A DNA stretch of 36,042 nucleotides, from contig CAYPHA010000043.1 of assembly GCA_964410215.1 (NCBI GenBank), positions 1 to 36,042 on the forward strand, in the 5' to 3' direction. Within the stretch, counting starts at the first letter, position 1, and each line of letters starts with the position of its first letter. A program made the translations under genes and the position numbers. The notes beneath the pieces are model-generated. The model made no database searches. It had not been told where the DNA came from and was given only the letters and a program-made list of their open reading frames with translations. This document shows positions 25,301 through 33,245 of this stretch, in pieces. This stretch comes from CAYPHA01 sp964410215 (GTDB lineage Bacteria; Calditrichota; Calditrichia; Calditrichales; CAYPHA01).

Positions 25301-25516
25301 ATTGATGAAGATGGAACACCTCTCTGTCTGGATGATTTGCTCCGGGAATCCCTTTCCAAAGCACTCGGTCAGATCCGTCAGCTCAAAGCGGGTTATTTCA
25401 GTCATTATACGAACCCTGAAGATGAATTCTGCAGTTCTTATTGCACCTTCCGCAGAATGTGTCAGAAAAATGTCTCTAAAATCAACCGTATAACACGTCA
25501 GGGGTTGAATGAATAA
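22319..25516 (+). CDS. addB: AddB-like helicase/nuclease subunit with PD-(D/E)XK and Fe-S cysteines
   Basis: The 1065-residue product is the AddB-type partner of the adjacent AddA-like protein. Together such enzymes resect double-strand DNA ends for recombination. The N-terminal region resembles an inactivated UvrD-type domain: no Walker A is visible near residues 1-45, where some AddB proteins have one. The C-terminal nuclease has KIDRID and IHDYKTGK (about residue 911) and QLPLYLLAL. Four cysteines typical of the AddB 4Fe-4S clamp are present: Cys748 (YARCPMNFF) and Cys1038, Cys1042, Cys1048. Here the last group is C-x3-C-x5-C instead of the usual C-x2-C-x5-C. It overlaps the histidine kinase by four bases and addA by eight. 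Confidence 0.85.
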   Translation: MSGLNVTGGPLGTYYYFAEKLCQKAGEGRFNFMTILPVNRAVRQFTRTLIDNAANKTVISPAVFTFDDLLLKLYKNRTQAKKVLDRDLLSLLISEIIRSDLASFTFFKIPGKVPGAFYKRIADIIFELRRFGYTSGDIAKLRDNQGSEKLSDILRIQEMLEEYLDPDLIDESAAVNIAASAVTREEFDRLFPGIDEIYISGYGLFTPAMFEFIENVSRWKDVHIKIEHVGGNPDLFKHTEAAAERLGTCEEIQTTPFADVLFNRSRKSAPPATAAAEIHITATDDRNREIQFIAEQIRRLHGDTGLPLNRIGITFADLESYAPLIRQIFREYEIPFNLSTGFRLMQSPLIRTFLDVLTIRESGLETADLLELLRAPLLKIFSEKETLELQALFFEQRIRHLSRKRLETLIEDQSEWSVQGRDTQALLEKLMDFLKPFYDIPDKQPPSQFRTVGLNLFRHCNLLGWYKRPSPELSERGQENEFRAFNRFMKLYDRVIWMLNRLYGSSPISFADFLEHLTSAIREASYNLSEWPGYGVQIMPRLELQAMECNVLFIGGLIDGEFPRTSARDIFFSDETRSRMGLITTNALLDQDRFIFYTLLDSGADTLYLTYPRYRGDRALVPSNFLSELSDVLPVIHLKDDQPAIRNKIQLKTALGAVLQTSDKSKISRSKELCNSFIRLYEKKHQDAQKILLSVLERISATNHRRTGMQFGRFEGALPEHGPIHEDLTRRYRDNVWSITQIEDYARCPMNFFMNRILGLEDVPAFEETLSYLEKGNLIHRIFFQFYTHLKSIGETGEPLKHKSELYRIARKNLAALPFEGFFWELEKQLYFGRDEEPGLLDVFLMKDQEFISHAGTTPIFFEFSFGNRISGEADPDSGMSPVTLTAGDEKLTCAGKIDRIDLLDQKFLCIHDYKTGKISVSGRLSEIQEGKSFQLPLYLLALSKLLPGYTPVYAGYFRVADAQNCRLYPILADRESVQFLSDKDKALIPNKQVIDEDGTPLCLDDLLRESLSKALGQIRQLKAGYFSHYTNPEDEFCSSYCTFRRMCQKNVSKINRITRQGLNE

Positions 25517-28500
25517 GCATCAGGACATGTCACCGAGGGATCAGGCGCTCGATCTCACCAGGAATATTTCGGTTACCGCCGGTGCCGGATCCGGTAAAAC
25601 CCGCATTCTGGTTGACCGTTTTCTAAAAATCGTTCTGGATAATCCGAAGATGATCCGCAGGACACTCGCTATCACTTTTACGGAAAAAGCGGCCGGCGAA
25701 CTCCAGGAACGGATCGCACTGGAAATAAATGAAAAAATCAGCGCCGCGGATAGTAAGGAAGAAAAAAACAGGCTCCTTTATATCCGTGACCATCTCAATT
25801 CCGCTTACATATCGACCATACACGGATTCTGCTCAAAAATACTGCATGAATTTCCTTTTGAATCCGGTGTTTCCCCGGATTTCAAAGTGCTGGAGGACCT
25901 GGAACGAGCCATGATGATCCGCAATGCCATCCGTCAAAAAATGGAAAGCATCGATATCCTGACCGACCCGGAAGCGGTTTCACCCTGGTATGATTTTTTC
26001 AGGTATATATCCAGGACTGCCACCGAGAACATTCTTGAAAAGTTAATCGGCAAACCCTATGAAATGGAATGCATTCTTGACCGGTTTGCAGGTATGACAG
26101 AATCCGATTATATCCGATTATTGGAGAAGAAGTGGCGTGAGATTTTCGATGCCCTGTTCGATGATCGCGAACTCCGGCGCATGCATGAAATGATACAAAC
26201 CATTCTGACCGGCATGAGCACAGACCCCGCTTCGGACAAGGGACGCATCGTCCTGGACGCCCTTCGCGCCTATCGCGATGCATTTGAAGAGAACCGGGAC
26301 AGCCTTCATGCCCGCGCGCATTTCATCACATTAATCCGGATATTTACAAAAAAGGACGGCACGGCTTACTCCAATCTTTCCCAACTGGGTGGCAAAAACG
26401 AATGGGACGAGGTGAGCAGGGAGAATCTACTGGCTCTCAGCCATGAGGCCGGTGCTTTATATGACAGGCTTCACGGGTCTGATCCGGGGCCCCTCCCTGG
26501 TGAAATCGACCGGCAGTGGTTTTCGGTGATGCGGCGATTCTTCACCCTTTACAAAGACGCATACGGTACATTCCAAACCCTCAAACTGGAGAGCGGTGCG
26601 GTCGATTTCGATGACCTGCAATTATTCACCCTGAGATTACTGGATAACGACCGGATCCGTAATGAGCTCAGCGGCCGCTTTGATGCCATTCTGGTAGATG
26701 AATTTCAGGACACCGATCGCCTGCAATGGAATATTATTAAGCGCCTGTCTGAAGAGGACGGTAGTCTCAGCAGCTCAAAACTCTTCATTGTGGGCGATCC
26801 CAAACAGTCCATTTACGGTTTTCGAAACGCCGATATCCGGGTGTTCAGGGAGGTCAAACAGCTATTTGCCGATAAGGCATCCGCTGCTGATGCGGATGCC
26901 TATGAAGGTAATATCACTTTTCCTGAAAGTTACCGCTTTTTGCCCCGGCTGAATGCCTTCATCAATTACCTTTTTTCTCAAATACTCATAGAATCTCCGG
27001 TTAATCCCTATGAGGTTGGTTATAATCCGCTTACTTCAAAAAGGGAACTGCCCGGAACCGGTGAAACGGAAATCGCCCTGTTTTCTGATGAGGAGGAGAA
27101 AACCGATCAGGAAACACAATTTATCGTTACCAGAATACGTGACATGAAGAATGACGGCAAATGCTGTTATATCTGGGATAAGGGGGAACAATTTCAGCCG
27201 GTCCGTTATGGTGATATCGCCATCCTGTTGCGAAGCCGGACCAACCTGCTGGATATTGAACAGTCCCTGCGTTCAGCCGGCATCCCATTCAAAACCGTAG
27301 GCGGTATCGGATTCTGGCAGCGCCAGGAAATATTTGATTTCTACCATTTGCTTCGTTTCCTGAGCAATCCGGCAGATAACCTGGCCATGGTGGCCGTGCT
27401 CAGGTCCCCCATGTTCATGATACCGGACACATCCATCTACGCACTCTCCAGGGAAAACGGGGACACCTGGATAGAGAAATTAACCCGGGCTGCTTTTGAA
27501 AAGGATTTTCCCGACATGGAAGACAAGAAGATCCTTTTGAATGCCAGGGAGCATTTAGTGAAGTGGCTGGGACTGAGAGATCGCATTCCGCTTTCCGATC
27601 TGCTGTTCACCATAATGGAAGACACTTCCCTGAAAGCCATACTCTCCGCGGAGCTGAACGGTGAACAGCTCGCAGCCAATCTGGATAAATTGATCGGACT
27701 CGCGCAATCCTTTGATTATTCCGGTCTGGGCGGTTTAAGTGATTTCATTGCCAACATCGATGATCTGATCACCAATGAGATTCAGGAAGCCGAAGCCCTT
27801 GTCGACCTGGAAGATATGAATACGGTAAAAATAATGACCATTCACGCATCCAAGGGGCTTCAATTCCCGGTCGTCTTTGTCCCCTTTCTCAATACCCAGC
27901 CACGCGGAAATCGGGATCCCTTTTTTATTGACAGCGATCTTGGATTCGCCGCCAGGATCAGGCAACCGGGCAGCGGGAATAACCTCCATGAACATGCGCT
28001 CTACCATTTGTTGAAAATGCGACAAAAACAGAAAGACCTGGCAGAGTCGAAGCGCCTGTTTTATGTGGCGGCTACACGGTCAAGTAACCTGTTATTCCTC
28101 AGTGCCACCCTTAATAATAAAATCAAACCGGATTCCGCTCTGGAATGGCTTCATGCCTGTTTCGCCGGGAAAGGAATGAATATTCTGGAAGAAACGGTGA
28201 TAGAAGAATCCGACTTCCGTGTGCGTTTACACCACCATCTCCCTGAAGCGGATAAGGCGGATGGAACTCAATCTGCTTTTTTCAAGGACATCGAAATTCT
28301 CAGGGAACATGTTTCCATATCCGAAGCTTCCGGCGATGCATCCTACATGCGGGCCATCGAAAGTCCCATCCGGGGAAGAATGTTCTCGGCGACCATGATA
28401 ATGACTTTCCTAAAGGATCCGAAAGCCTACTATGAGCGCTACCATCTCGGTTTCTTTGAAGGGGATTATGAACTATTCAGCGCGGATGAACGACCGGACG

Positions 28501-29069
28501 ATTTTGCTCTGGTTCTTGGTAAACTGGTTCATCGATATCTCGAAAAATGGCAGACCAGCGTAACAGATCGCAGCCGTCGTATCGAATCCCTGTTTTTTGA
28601 ATTCGATGTTCTCGATCCTGAAATTCAGATTCACATGCAATCGGAGATGCAAGCGCTTCTCGATAAACTGGTACATTCCGCCCATGCGGACCGAATTCTC
28701 GTTGCTTCCGGAGGCAGGAATGAAGTCAGTGTAACAACCCGTATAAACAGCGATTATTTAACAGGAACGCTGGACCGAGTCATTCAGAATTCAGATGGCC
28801 TCTGGGAGGTGGTCGATTACAAAACCAATCGTGTTACTCCCGGAACACTTGAGCAAATTGCAGCCCGTTATGACTGGCAGATAAAAACCTATGCCCTGCT
28901 TCTCAGCCGGCTCTATCCGGATCAGGAAGTTTTTCCGGTCAGCCTTTTCTTCGTTAAACCCGACCTGCTGCATATACGCCGTTTTTCAGGAGAGGATATT
29001 GCTGCTATCGAGGATCAGTTTATCGGGATCATCGACAATATCAAAGAAACGATGACCATTGACATCTAG
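25509..29069 (+). CDS. addA: AddA-like UvrD-family helicase with C-terminal PD-(D/E)XK nuclease
   Basis: The 1186-residue product has the full set of SF1A helicase motifs: Walker A AGAGSGKT at 24-31, TFTEKAAGEL, ISTIHGFCSKIL, Walker B ILVDEFQDTD near 396, GDPKQSIYGFRNAD near 429, TIHASKGLQFP near 777 and RLFYVAATRS. A C-terminal RecB-type nuclease follows, with HRYLEKW, LTGTLDRVI and VVDYKTNRV near 1101. It is the ATP-driven motor and second nuclease of an AddAB complex, the functional counterpart of RecBCD. Its ATG lies inside the addB 3' end, consistent with stoichiometric coupled translation. Length is normal for AddA. Confidence 0.92.
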   Translation: MNKHQDMSPRDQALDLTRNISVTAGAGSGKTRILVDRFLKIVLDNPKMIRRTLAITFTEKAAGELQERIALEINEKISAADSKEEKNRLLYIRDHLNSAYISTIHGFCSKILHEFPFESGVSPDFKVLEDLERAMMIRNAIRQKMESIDILTDPEAVSPWYDFFRYISRTATENILEKLIGKPYEMECILDRFAGMTESDYIRLLEKKWREIFDALFDDRELRRMHEMIQTILTGMSTDPASDKGRIVLDALRAYRDAFEENRDSLHARAHFITLIRIFTKKDGTAYSNLSQLGGKNEWDEVSRENLLALSHEAGALYDRLHGSDPGPLPGEIDRQWFSVMRRFFTLYKDAYGTFQTLKLESGAVDFDDLQLFTLRLLDNDRIRNELSGRFDAILVDEFQDTDRLQWNIIKRLSEEDGSLSSSKLFIVGDPKQSIYGFRNADIRVFREVKQLFADKASAADADAYEGNITFPESYRFLPRLNAFINYLFSQILIESPVNPYEVGYNPLTSKRELPGTGETEIALFSDEEEKTDQETQFIVTRIRDMKNDGKCCYIWDKGEQFQPVRYGDIAILLRSRTNLLDIEQSLRSAGIPFKTVGGIGFWQRQEIFDFYHLLRFLSNPADNLAMVAVLRSPMFMIPDTSIYALSRENGDTWIEKLTRAAFEKDFPDMEDKKILLNAREHLVKWLGLRDRIPLSDLLFTIMEDTSLKAILSAELNGEQLAANLDKLIGLAQSFDYSGLGGLSDFIANIDDLITNEIQEAEALVDLEDMNTVKIMTIHASKGLQFPVVFVPFLNTQPRGNRDPFFIDSDLGFAARIRQPGSGNNLHEHALYHLLKMRQKQKDLAESKRLFYVAATRSSNLLFLSATLNNKIKPDSALEWLHACFAGKGMNILEETVIEESDFRVRLHHHLPEADKADGTQSAFFKDIEILREHVSISEASGDASYMRAIESPIRGRMFSATMIMTFLKDPKAYYERYHLGFFEGDYELFSADERPDDFALVLGKLVHRYLEKWQTSVTDRSRRIESLFFEFDVLDPEIQIHMQSEMQALLDKLVHSAHADRILVASGGRNEVSVTTRINSDYLTGTLDRVIQNSDGLWEVVDYKTNRVTPGTLEQIAARYDWQIKTYALLLSRLYPDQEVFPVSLFFVKPDLLHIRRFSGEDIAAIEDQFIGIIDNIKETMTIDI

Positions 29070-29176
29070 TATTGCCCGGAACCGGATAAAATGACTATCT
29101 TCCGAAACCTAATGAATGTAACAAATATCTCGTCTTCTCGTAGGTTACTGATATAAAAAACAAGACGCAGAATTAA

Positions 29177-30280
29177 ATGGAACTTTCTAAACGACACCTG
29201 TTCGTCTGTCTGCTCCTGGTAGCGCTGGCTGCCAATTGTGGTTTCAGCCAGGAGCAAAAAATACGAAAATATACCCATCATACAATCGATGGTTTCCGAA
29301 ATCCGGCGAAGGATTTTGAAAAGCGGAAAACCAAGGATCTGTTAAAATTAATGGTCTGGGAGGGACTCATTCAATCAAAGCCTGATTCCCTGCCGGACTA
29401 CCCCCTGGAACGCGTTGAGAATGACGGCTCCCTGCTTCGCAACAACACGTCAGACATCACCGTCACGTGGGTCGGCCATTCCACCCTTCTGTTCCAGGTG
29501 GACGGTATCAACATTTTAACCGATCCGGTCTGGAATGATCGCGCGTCGCCGGTATCTTTCGCCGGTCCAAAGCGTAAAGTGCCTCCGGGCATCGGGTTTA
29601 CCGAGCTTCCGCAAATCGACATCGTGCTGATATCGCATAACCATCATGATCACCTGGATAAACAGACGATTAAGCGTCTTGGCAGTAAACCGTTATATGT
29701 TATACCGCTTGGTGTAGGCTCCTTTTTCGAAGCGCTCGGCATTACACATTACACGGAACTCGATTGGTGGGATTCCATCCGGATCAACAATCTGGAATTT
29801 ATTGCGACACCTGCGCAGCATTTTTCAGGCCGGACATTATTCGACAAGGACAAGACGCTGTGGTGCGGATGGATGTTTTCCGGAAAACGGTTTCGTATCT
29901 ATTTTGCCGGCGACACCGGCTATTTCGAGGGTTTTAAAGAAATCGGCGAACGTTACGGTCCCATCGATCTGGCCGCTCTGCCGATCGGCGGTTACAGCCC
30001 GGCATGGTATAATGAAGCGGTGTACATGAATCCCGTTCAGGCGATCGATGCGTTCGATGATCTCGGGGCGAAACGATTCCTGCCGGTGCACTGGGGCACC
30101 TTCCCTATCGGCCAGGAACCCATCAATGAGCCGGTTATCCTTTTAAAAAAGGAGATAAAGAACCGTAAATTAAATGAGGAAGATTTTTTAATTCTGAAGC
30201 ACGGTGAAACCCGCATTTTAGAAAGCGTAAGAGCCGACAGTGTCCCAATGTCGTCAGAAGCAGAGAAGATATCAGATTAA
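29177..30280 (+). CDS. Exported MBL-fold metal-dependent hydrolase (UlaG/NAPE-PLD-like)
   Basis: The 367-residue product begins with a hydrophobic signal sequence (about 1-24, cleavage likely near CGFSQ), so it is probably periplasmic. The metallo-beta-lactamase fold shows VTWVGHSTLLFQ, DPVWNDRASP, the zinc motif SHNHHDHLD (HxHxDH, about 155-160), AGDTGYFEG and the C-terminal VHWGTF histidine. This arrangement matches the UlaG/NAPE-hydrolysing phospholipase D-like branch, whose members cleave phosphodiesters or lactones. The substrate here is unknown. A TG-A-TATAAA extended -10-like sequence lies at 29149-29157. Its last nine bases overlap the convergent mgtE end. Confidence 0.88.
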   Translation: MELSKRHLFVCLLLVALAANCGFSQEQKIRKYTHHTIDGFRNPAKDFEKRKTKDLLKLMVWEGLIQSKPDSLPDYPLERVENDGSLLRNNTSDITVTWVGHSTLLFQVDGINILTDPVWNDRASPVSFAGPKRKVPPGIGFTELPQIDIVLISHNHHDHLDKQTIKRLGSKPLYVIPLGVGSFFEALGITHYTELDWWDSIRINNLEFIATPAQHFSGRTLFDKDKTLWCGWMFSGKRFRIYFAGDTGYFEGFKEIGERYGPIDLAALPIGGYSPAWYNEAVYMNPVQAIDAFDDLGAKRFLPVHWGTFPIGQEPINEPVILLKKEIKNRKLNEEDFLILKHGETRILESVRADSVPMSSEAEKISD

Positions 30281-31624
30281 GTATTTCAGTGAAATCGTCG
30301 TAATCGAAAGATAAATAAGTAAACCGATAATATCGTTGGATGTCGAAACAAACGGTGCCGCCGCCAGTGCGGGATCAATTTTGAGTCGTTTGAAAGTCAG
30401 TGGCACCAGGGCCCCGATAATCGCCGCGTTATTAATGACAATGAACATGGATAGAGACAGTACCGCTGCAAAAGGCCAGCCGTCCCAGAAAAAGACAATA
30501 GTAAACAATAATAAAGAAAAGAAAAAACTGTTAATAATCGAAATTTTAAACTCTTTGAACAAACGGCTGCGTGTATCCCGCAGATCGATATCACCGGTAG
30601 CCAGGCCGCGAACAACAATAACACTGGACTGCTGACCGGTGGATCCGCCCATGGCCATGATAATCGGTATGAAAAAAGCGGTGATAACAATTTGAGAAAG
30701 TGTTGCCGAGAAGGATTGAAGGATAAAGGCCGCCAGTATTTCACCGATAAAGGCTACCAACAACCACGGCAAACGGGCCCGTGACAGTAAAAAAGGCGAC
30801 TCCTCGAGAATTTCTTCATCCGGTGCACCGGCAATGCGGGCAATATCTTCCGAACCCTCCTCTTCCAGAACATCCACAATATCGTCGACCGTAATACGAC
30901 CCACAATCTTGTCGTCTTTATCAACAACCGGGGCACTGATCAGATCATATTTGCGGAATTCATTAGCCACCTCTTCCTGGTCCATCTCCGTTTTGATGGT
31001 CACAAATTCCACATCCATGATTTCCCGGAGTGTCGTATACCCTTTTGCGAGCACCAGGTCCGTAAGCGAAACCGACCCGACCAGATGTTCATGGTCATCG
31101 ACGACCCAGACATTATACAGATCGTCCATCTCTTCATGTACATCCCGGATGCGTTCAATCGTTTCGTTTACAGTCGCCGATTCAGGCATGGAGAGGAACT
31201 CCAATGCCATGATACCGCCGGCTGAATCATCTTTGTAATGGAGTAGTTCGCGGACTTCCTGCGAGCCTTCTTCCTCCATATGGTACAGTACTTTCCGGGC
31301 TACTTCCGTGGGCAACTCAGCAACGATATCCGCCGCATCATCCGAATCCATTTGATCCACAATGGTCGAAATCTTTTGCTCGGTAGTTTCCTCAAGGACC
31401 TGTTCCACAAGCGGGGTATCCAGCTCGATTAAAACCTCGCTGGCCAGATCGGTCGGCAGAAGATGGAAGATGTACTTGCGTTCTTCCTTCTTGAGGCGAT
31501 TGAGAATATCCTCTATATCGGCAGGGTGCATATCAATGAGGATATTCAACAGTGCACCATCCTGCTGTTTTTCTATGAGGTCGTCTATATCCTCAACAAT
31601 GCTGTCAAAATCAATATTAGGCAT
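30272..31624 (-). CDS. mgtE: Magnesium transporter MgtE
   Basis: The 450-residue product has the MgtE layout: an N-terminal helical MgtE_N domain (about 1-125; DMHPADIEDILNRL, DQMDSDDAADIVAELP), two CBS domains (about 130-255, ending VGRITVDDIVDVLEEEGSED), and a five-helix channel domain (about 275-450) with MAMGGSTGQQSSVIVVRGLA. The acidic N and CBS domains act as a magnesium sensor that closes the channel. The start overlaps the rsmA end by eight bases and the gene closes the metG-tatD-rsmA-mgtE operon. The 3' end overlaps the convergent hydrolase gene by nine bases. Confidence 0.96.
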   Translation of the reverse strand: MPNIDFDSIVEDIDDLIEKQQDGALLNILIDMHPADIEDILNRLKKEERKYIFHLLPTDLASEVLIELDTPLVEQVLEETTEQKISTIVDQMDSDDAADIVAELPTEVARKVLYHMEEEGSQEVRELLHYKDDSAGGIMALEFLSMPESATVNETIERIRDVHEEMDDLYNVWVVDDHEHLVGSVSLTDLVLAKGYTTLREIMDVEFVTIKTEMDQEEVANEFRKYDLISAPVVDKDDKIVGRITVDDIVDVLEEEGSEDIARIAGAPDEEILEESPFLLSRARLPWLLVAFIGEILAAFILQSFSATLSQIVITAFFIPIIMAMGGSTGQQSSVIVVRGLATGDIDLRDTRSRLFKEFKISIINSFFFSLLLFTIVFFWDGWPFAAVLSLSMFIVINNAAIIGALVPLTFKRLKIDPALAAAPFVSTSNDIIGLLIYLSITTISLKYLI

Positions 31625-32411
31625 CGGCTGACCGGATAAGATGGTTTAGTTCATTGGAAAGTAATATGAATTCATCGACTGTCAAATTTTCCGGACGTCG
31701 GTCAATACTGACAGTAGTTAGGGAATATACAATACTTTTTTCAAAAATTCTAATTAAACTATTGCGCAGCATTTTCCTTCTGTAATTGAAACTGGTACGT
31801 ACGACCTTCCGGAACAATGGCGGATTATCAAGACCATCCACCTTTTTAAACTGCATACGGAACACGGCGGAATCAACCCCCGGAACCGGGTAAAAATTGC
31901 CGCGACTGACCGTAAACAACCATTCCACCCGGGCGTAAACCTGACACAAAACAGAAAGAATGCCGTATTCCTTGCTGTCCGGCCCGGAGACAATACGCCG
32001 GGCTACTTCTTTTTGGGTCATAAAAACAGCAGTTTGTGCACATTCCGCATGATCGAGAATATGAAATAAGATCGGGCTGGTCACATGATAGGGTAAATTA
32101 CCGATAAGCTTTACAGGGTCCCTCTGTTGACGGAACCAGTCGTAACCGAGAAAATCCCCATGCACAATGTGCACGGTATCCGCATAGTTTTCACGCAATT
32201 CCAGCACCCAGCGTTCATCAATTTCAACGAGCGTTAACTGTTTCGGTTTTTCATTGACCAGATGTTGTGTAAGGGCACCTTTTCCCGGACCGATTTCGAT
32301 AACCGAATCCTGCCGGTCAATTTCCAGGGCTGTTACAATCTCGCGGGCAAAGTGAGTATTGGTCAGAAAATTCTGGCTCAGCCGTTTTTTTGGATGTCGT
32401 TCCGGGTTCAT
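31617..32411 (-). CDS. rsmA: 16S rRNA dimethyladenosine transferase
   Basis: RsmA (KsgA) dimethylates two adjacent adenines near the 3' end of 16S rRNA, a late step in small-subunit maturation. The 264-residue product shows SQNFLTNTHFAREIV, the SAM-binding VIEIGPGKGALTQHL (about 36-50), LVEIDERW, HGDFLGYD and the catalytic GNLPYHVTSPIL near 104, then FYPVPGVDSAVFRM. Length and motifs are standard. It lies 25 bases after the TatD-family gene and its 3' end overlaps the mgtE start by eight bases. Confidence 0.96.
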   Translation of the reverse strand: MNPERHPKKRLSQNFLTNTHFAREIVTALEIDRQDSVIEIGPGKGALTQHLVNEKPKQLTLVEIDERWVLELRENYADTVHIVHGDFLGYDWFRQQRDPVKLIGNLPYHVTSPILFHILDHAECAQTAVFMTQKEVARRIVSGPDSKEYGILSVLCQVYARVEWLFTVSRGNFYPVPGVDSAVFRMQFKKVDGLDNPPLFRKVVRTSFNYRRKMLRNSLIRIFEKSIVYSLTTVSIDRRPENLTVDEFILLSNELNHLIRSADA

Positions 32412-32435
32412 TCGCTTCCGGATGGTATGGATTAT

Positions 32436-33203
32436 TTAAAGATTGATATTAAATAGTTTTCCGGCATTTTCACTGGTTGCTTCGGCCAGTTTTTCGAGAC
32501 TGATTTTTCGTATCTCGGAAATTTTTCGTGCTGTATGAACAATAAAAGCCGGTTCATTTCGTTTGCCTCTGAGCGGTGTCGGAGAGAGAAAAGGACTGTC
32601 TGTCTCAAGAAGAAGGCGTTCCAGTGGCACCTGCCCGATCAGTGGTGCGGCAGTGCTTTTCTTATAGGTTACGGCGCCGGTGAAAGAAATGTGAAAATTC
32701 GTGAGAAGAATTTTTTCCAGAAATGGCAAATCACCGGTAAAAGAATGCAGAACACCGCCTACTTCCGTCGCTCCTCCGGAAATGATGGTGTCATAAACAT
32801 CTTCATGCGAGTCTCTGTTATGCACGATAATGGGCAGGTTCCGCTCGCGGGCCAGTTCAATTTGACGTTTAAAAACGCTGATTTGCTGTTCTTTCGATGC
32901 CTTCATGTGGTAGTAATCGAGTCCGATTTCACCGATGGCGACGACCTTTTCGTGTCCCGATAATTCGCTTATTACATCAAAGTCCGCTTCAGTAGCATCC
33001 GCACAGTCCGTTGGATGGATGCCTACAGCGGCGTATACCGGCACATATTTTTCGGCAAGCTCGATGGCCCGGCGGGAAGAAGGGACATCAACACCGATAG
33101 TAATAATAGCCGACACTTTACTTTCGATGGCATGTTGAATAACCAGTTCCCGGTCCTCATTATACGATTCGAAATCCAGATGCGCATGTGTATCAACAAA
33201 CAT
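32436..33203 (-). CDS. TatD-family metal-dependent DNase
   Basis: The 255-residue protein has the complete TatD signature set: VDTHAHLDF at the N-terminus (metal-binding His6 and His8), AIGEIGLDYYHMK near 91-103, PIIVHNRDSHED, HSFTGD, and the C-terminal LLLETDSPFLSPTPLRGKRNEP. TatD/YcfH proteins are magnesium-dependent 3'-5' exonucleases or deoxyribonucleases linked to DNA repair and RNA turnover. It sits between metG and rsmA, a neighbourhood seen in many bacteria, 42 bases after the metG stop. I give no symbol because TatD, YcfH and YabD branches cannot be separated by eye. Confidence 0.94.
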   Translation of the reverse strand: MFVDTHAHLDFESYNEDRELVIQHAIESKVSAIITIGVDVPSSRRAIELAEKYVPVYAAVGIHPTDCADATEADFDVISELSGHEKVVAIGEIGLDYYHMKASKEQQISVFKRQIELARERNLPIIVHNRDSHEDVYDTIISGGATEVGGVLHSFTGDLPFLEKILLTNFHISFTGAVTYKKSTAAPLIGQVPLERLLLETDSPFLSPTPLRGKRNEPAFIVHTARKISEIRKISLEKLAEATSENAGKLFNINL

Positions 33204-33245
33204 AAAACAACCTTTTCTTTTGCAGGTACAGGTCTATACCTGTTT

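Noticed and set aside
29177..29270. Lipoprotein signal on the MBL-fold hydrolase
   Set aside because: The cysteine is preceded by asparagine (AANC), not the usual small residue, so a plain signal peptide is more likely.
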